From Asaccharospora irregularis DSM 2635 (GTDB lineage: Bacteria > Bacillota > Clostridia > Peptostreptococcales > Peptostreptococcaceae), in NCBI RefSeq assembly GCF_900129815.1, contig NZ_FQWX01000006.1:37659-101658 (forward strand): 64,000 nt of DNA, given 5' to 3'. Below the pieces are notes generated by a model. It did no database searches. It had not been told where the DNA came from and was given only the letters and a program-made list of their open reading frames with translations. Of this stretch, positions 63,726 through 64,000 are shown piece after piece; position 1 is the stretch's first letter, and each line of letters begins with the position of its first letter. Both the position numbers and the translations under genes were made by a program.

Positions 63726-64000
63726 ATGAATAATTGTAGAAAATATGAAAGTAACAAAATTATAAATGTAATTTTAAAAAACCACTTTGAGGAGTTCAAA
63801 ATATCAAAACTACCCAGAGTCAGAAAAGAAATGCGTGAGCATATAACGAATACAGTTCAAAAAGCCTTAAATTGTGGAAATATACAGTATGGGTATATAA
63901 AACATAAATGCTTAGAATGCCATGAGGAATATATACATGGATTTTCATGTAAGAGTAAGTTTTGTAGTAAATGTGGAAGAAAATATTCTTTAGAATGGGC
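63726..64000 (+). CDS. IS91-like transposase, N-terminal part
   Basis: The frame is open to the end of the window (91 codons). It encodes VRKEMREHITNTVQKALNCG followed by a Cys-rich zinc-binding domain (HKCLECHEEY, FSCKSKFCSKCGRKYSLEW), which is the N-terminal domain of IS91/ISCR-type HUH transposases. The catalytic HUH and Tyr motifs would lie beyond the window. No Shine-Dalgarno sequence precedes the ATG; a promoter ends 6 nt before it. It marks the edge of a mobile element. Confidence 0.85.
   Translation, partial: MNNCRKYESNKIINVILKNHFEEFKISKLPRVRKEMREHITNTVQKALNCGNIQYGYIKHKCLECHEEYIHGFSCKSKFCSKCGRKYSLEW

Overview
The window is AT-rich chromosomal DNA from a low-GC Gram-positive bacterium, most likely a spore-forming clostridium of the Peptostreptococcaceae (relatives of Clostridioides and Paeniclostridium). 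The reasons are clostridial gene order, yqfC/yqfD sporulation genes, a CIRCE-controlled hrcA-grpE-dnaK-dnaJ cluster, frequent TTG starts behind strong GGAGG sites, and a surface protein with three C-terminal CWB2 cell-wall-binding repeats. The taxon is inferred from content only; no rRNA or tRNA gene was seen.

Layout. 1-12.9 kb is a conserved housekeeping block: lepA (3' part), cca, hemW, hrcA-grpE-dnaK-dnaJ, prmA-rsmE-mtaB, hinT, rpsU, yqeY. A compact structured RNA candidate lies before prmA (about 8515-8610). 13.0-15.3 kb holds tspO, long-form hpf and an unrecognised minus-strand gene. 15.5-27.1 kb is a second conserved block: yqfC-yqfD-phoH-ybeY-dgkA/PAP2-cdd-era-mgtE-yqzL-recO-(DUF4342)-glyQ-glyS.

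27.2-41.2 kb is a cell-envelope island set between glyS and ccpN, genes that are near neighbours in Bacillus. It carries a phosphotyrosine control module for polysaccharide synthesis (PHP phosphatase, Wzz-like adaptor, BY-kinase) and an EpsC/CapD-type dehydratase. These are followed by a decayed stretch (collapsed sugar transferase, VanZ remnant), a MurJ-type flippase, two nearly identical small surface proteins with a class D-like sortase, a decayed second sortase start, an acetyltransferase, and a CWB2-anchored metallophosphoesterase. The conserved ccpN-ppsR-ppdK operon then resumes (41.5-45.6 kb).

45.8-55.1 kb is accessory metabolism: a DUF169 protein, a frameshifted ornithine cyclodeaminase-like gene, a tautomerase, a 5'-nucleotidase-like lipoprotein, a pentapeptide protein, a frameshifted URO-D family gene, and an amino-acid-type ABC importer in one operon with a TudS-related putative desulfidase. 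55.3-59.2 kb is an arsenic-resistance island: an ArsP-like permease and ArsR on one side; ArsR, a metallophosphoesterase and Acr3 on the other; repeated ATCAA-N6-TTGAT-type palindromes lie between. The window ends with topB, dut, an SH3b/NlpC cell-wall hydrolase and the start of an IS91-like transposase.

Most promising for novelty: the duplicated surface-protein/sortase unit with its unusual sorting signal, the pseudoknot-capable RNA before prmA, and the putative desulfidase/importer operon.
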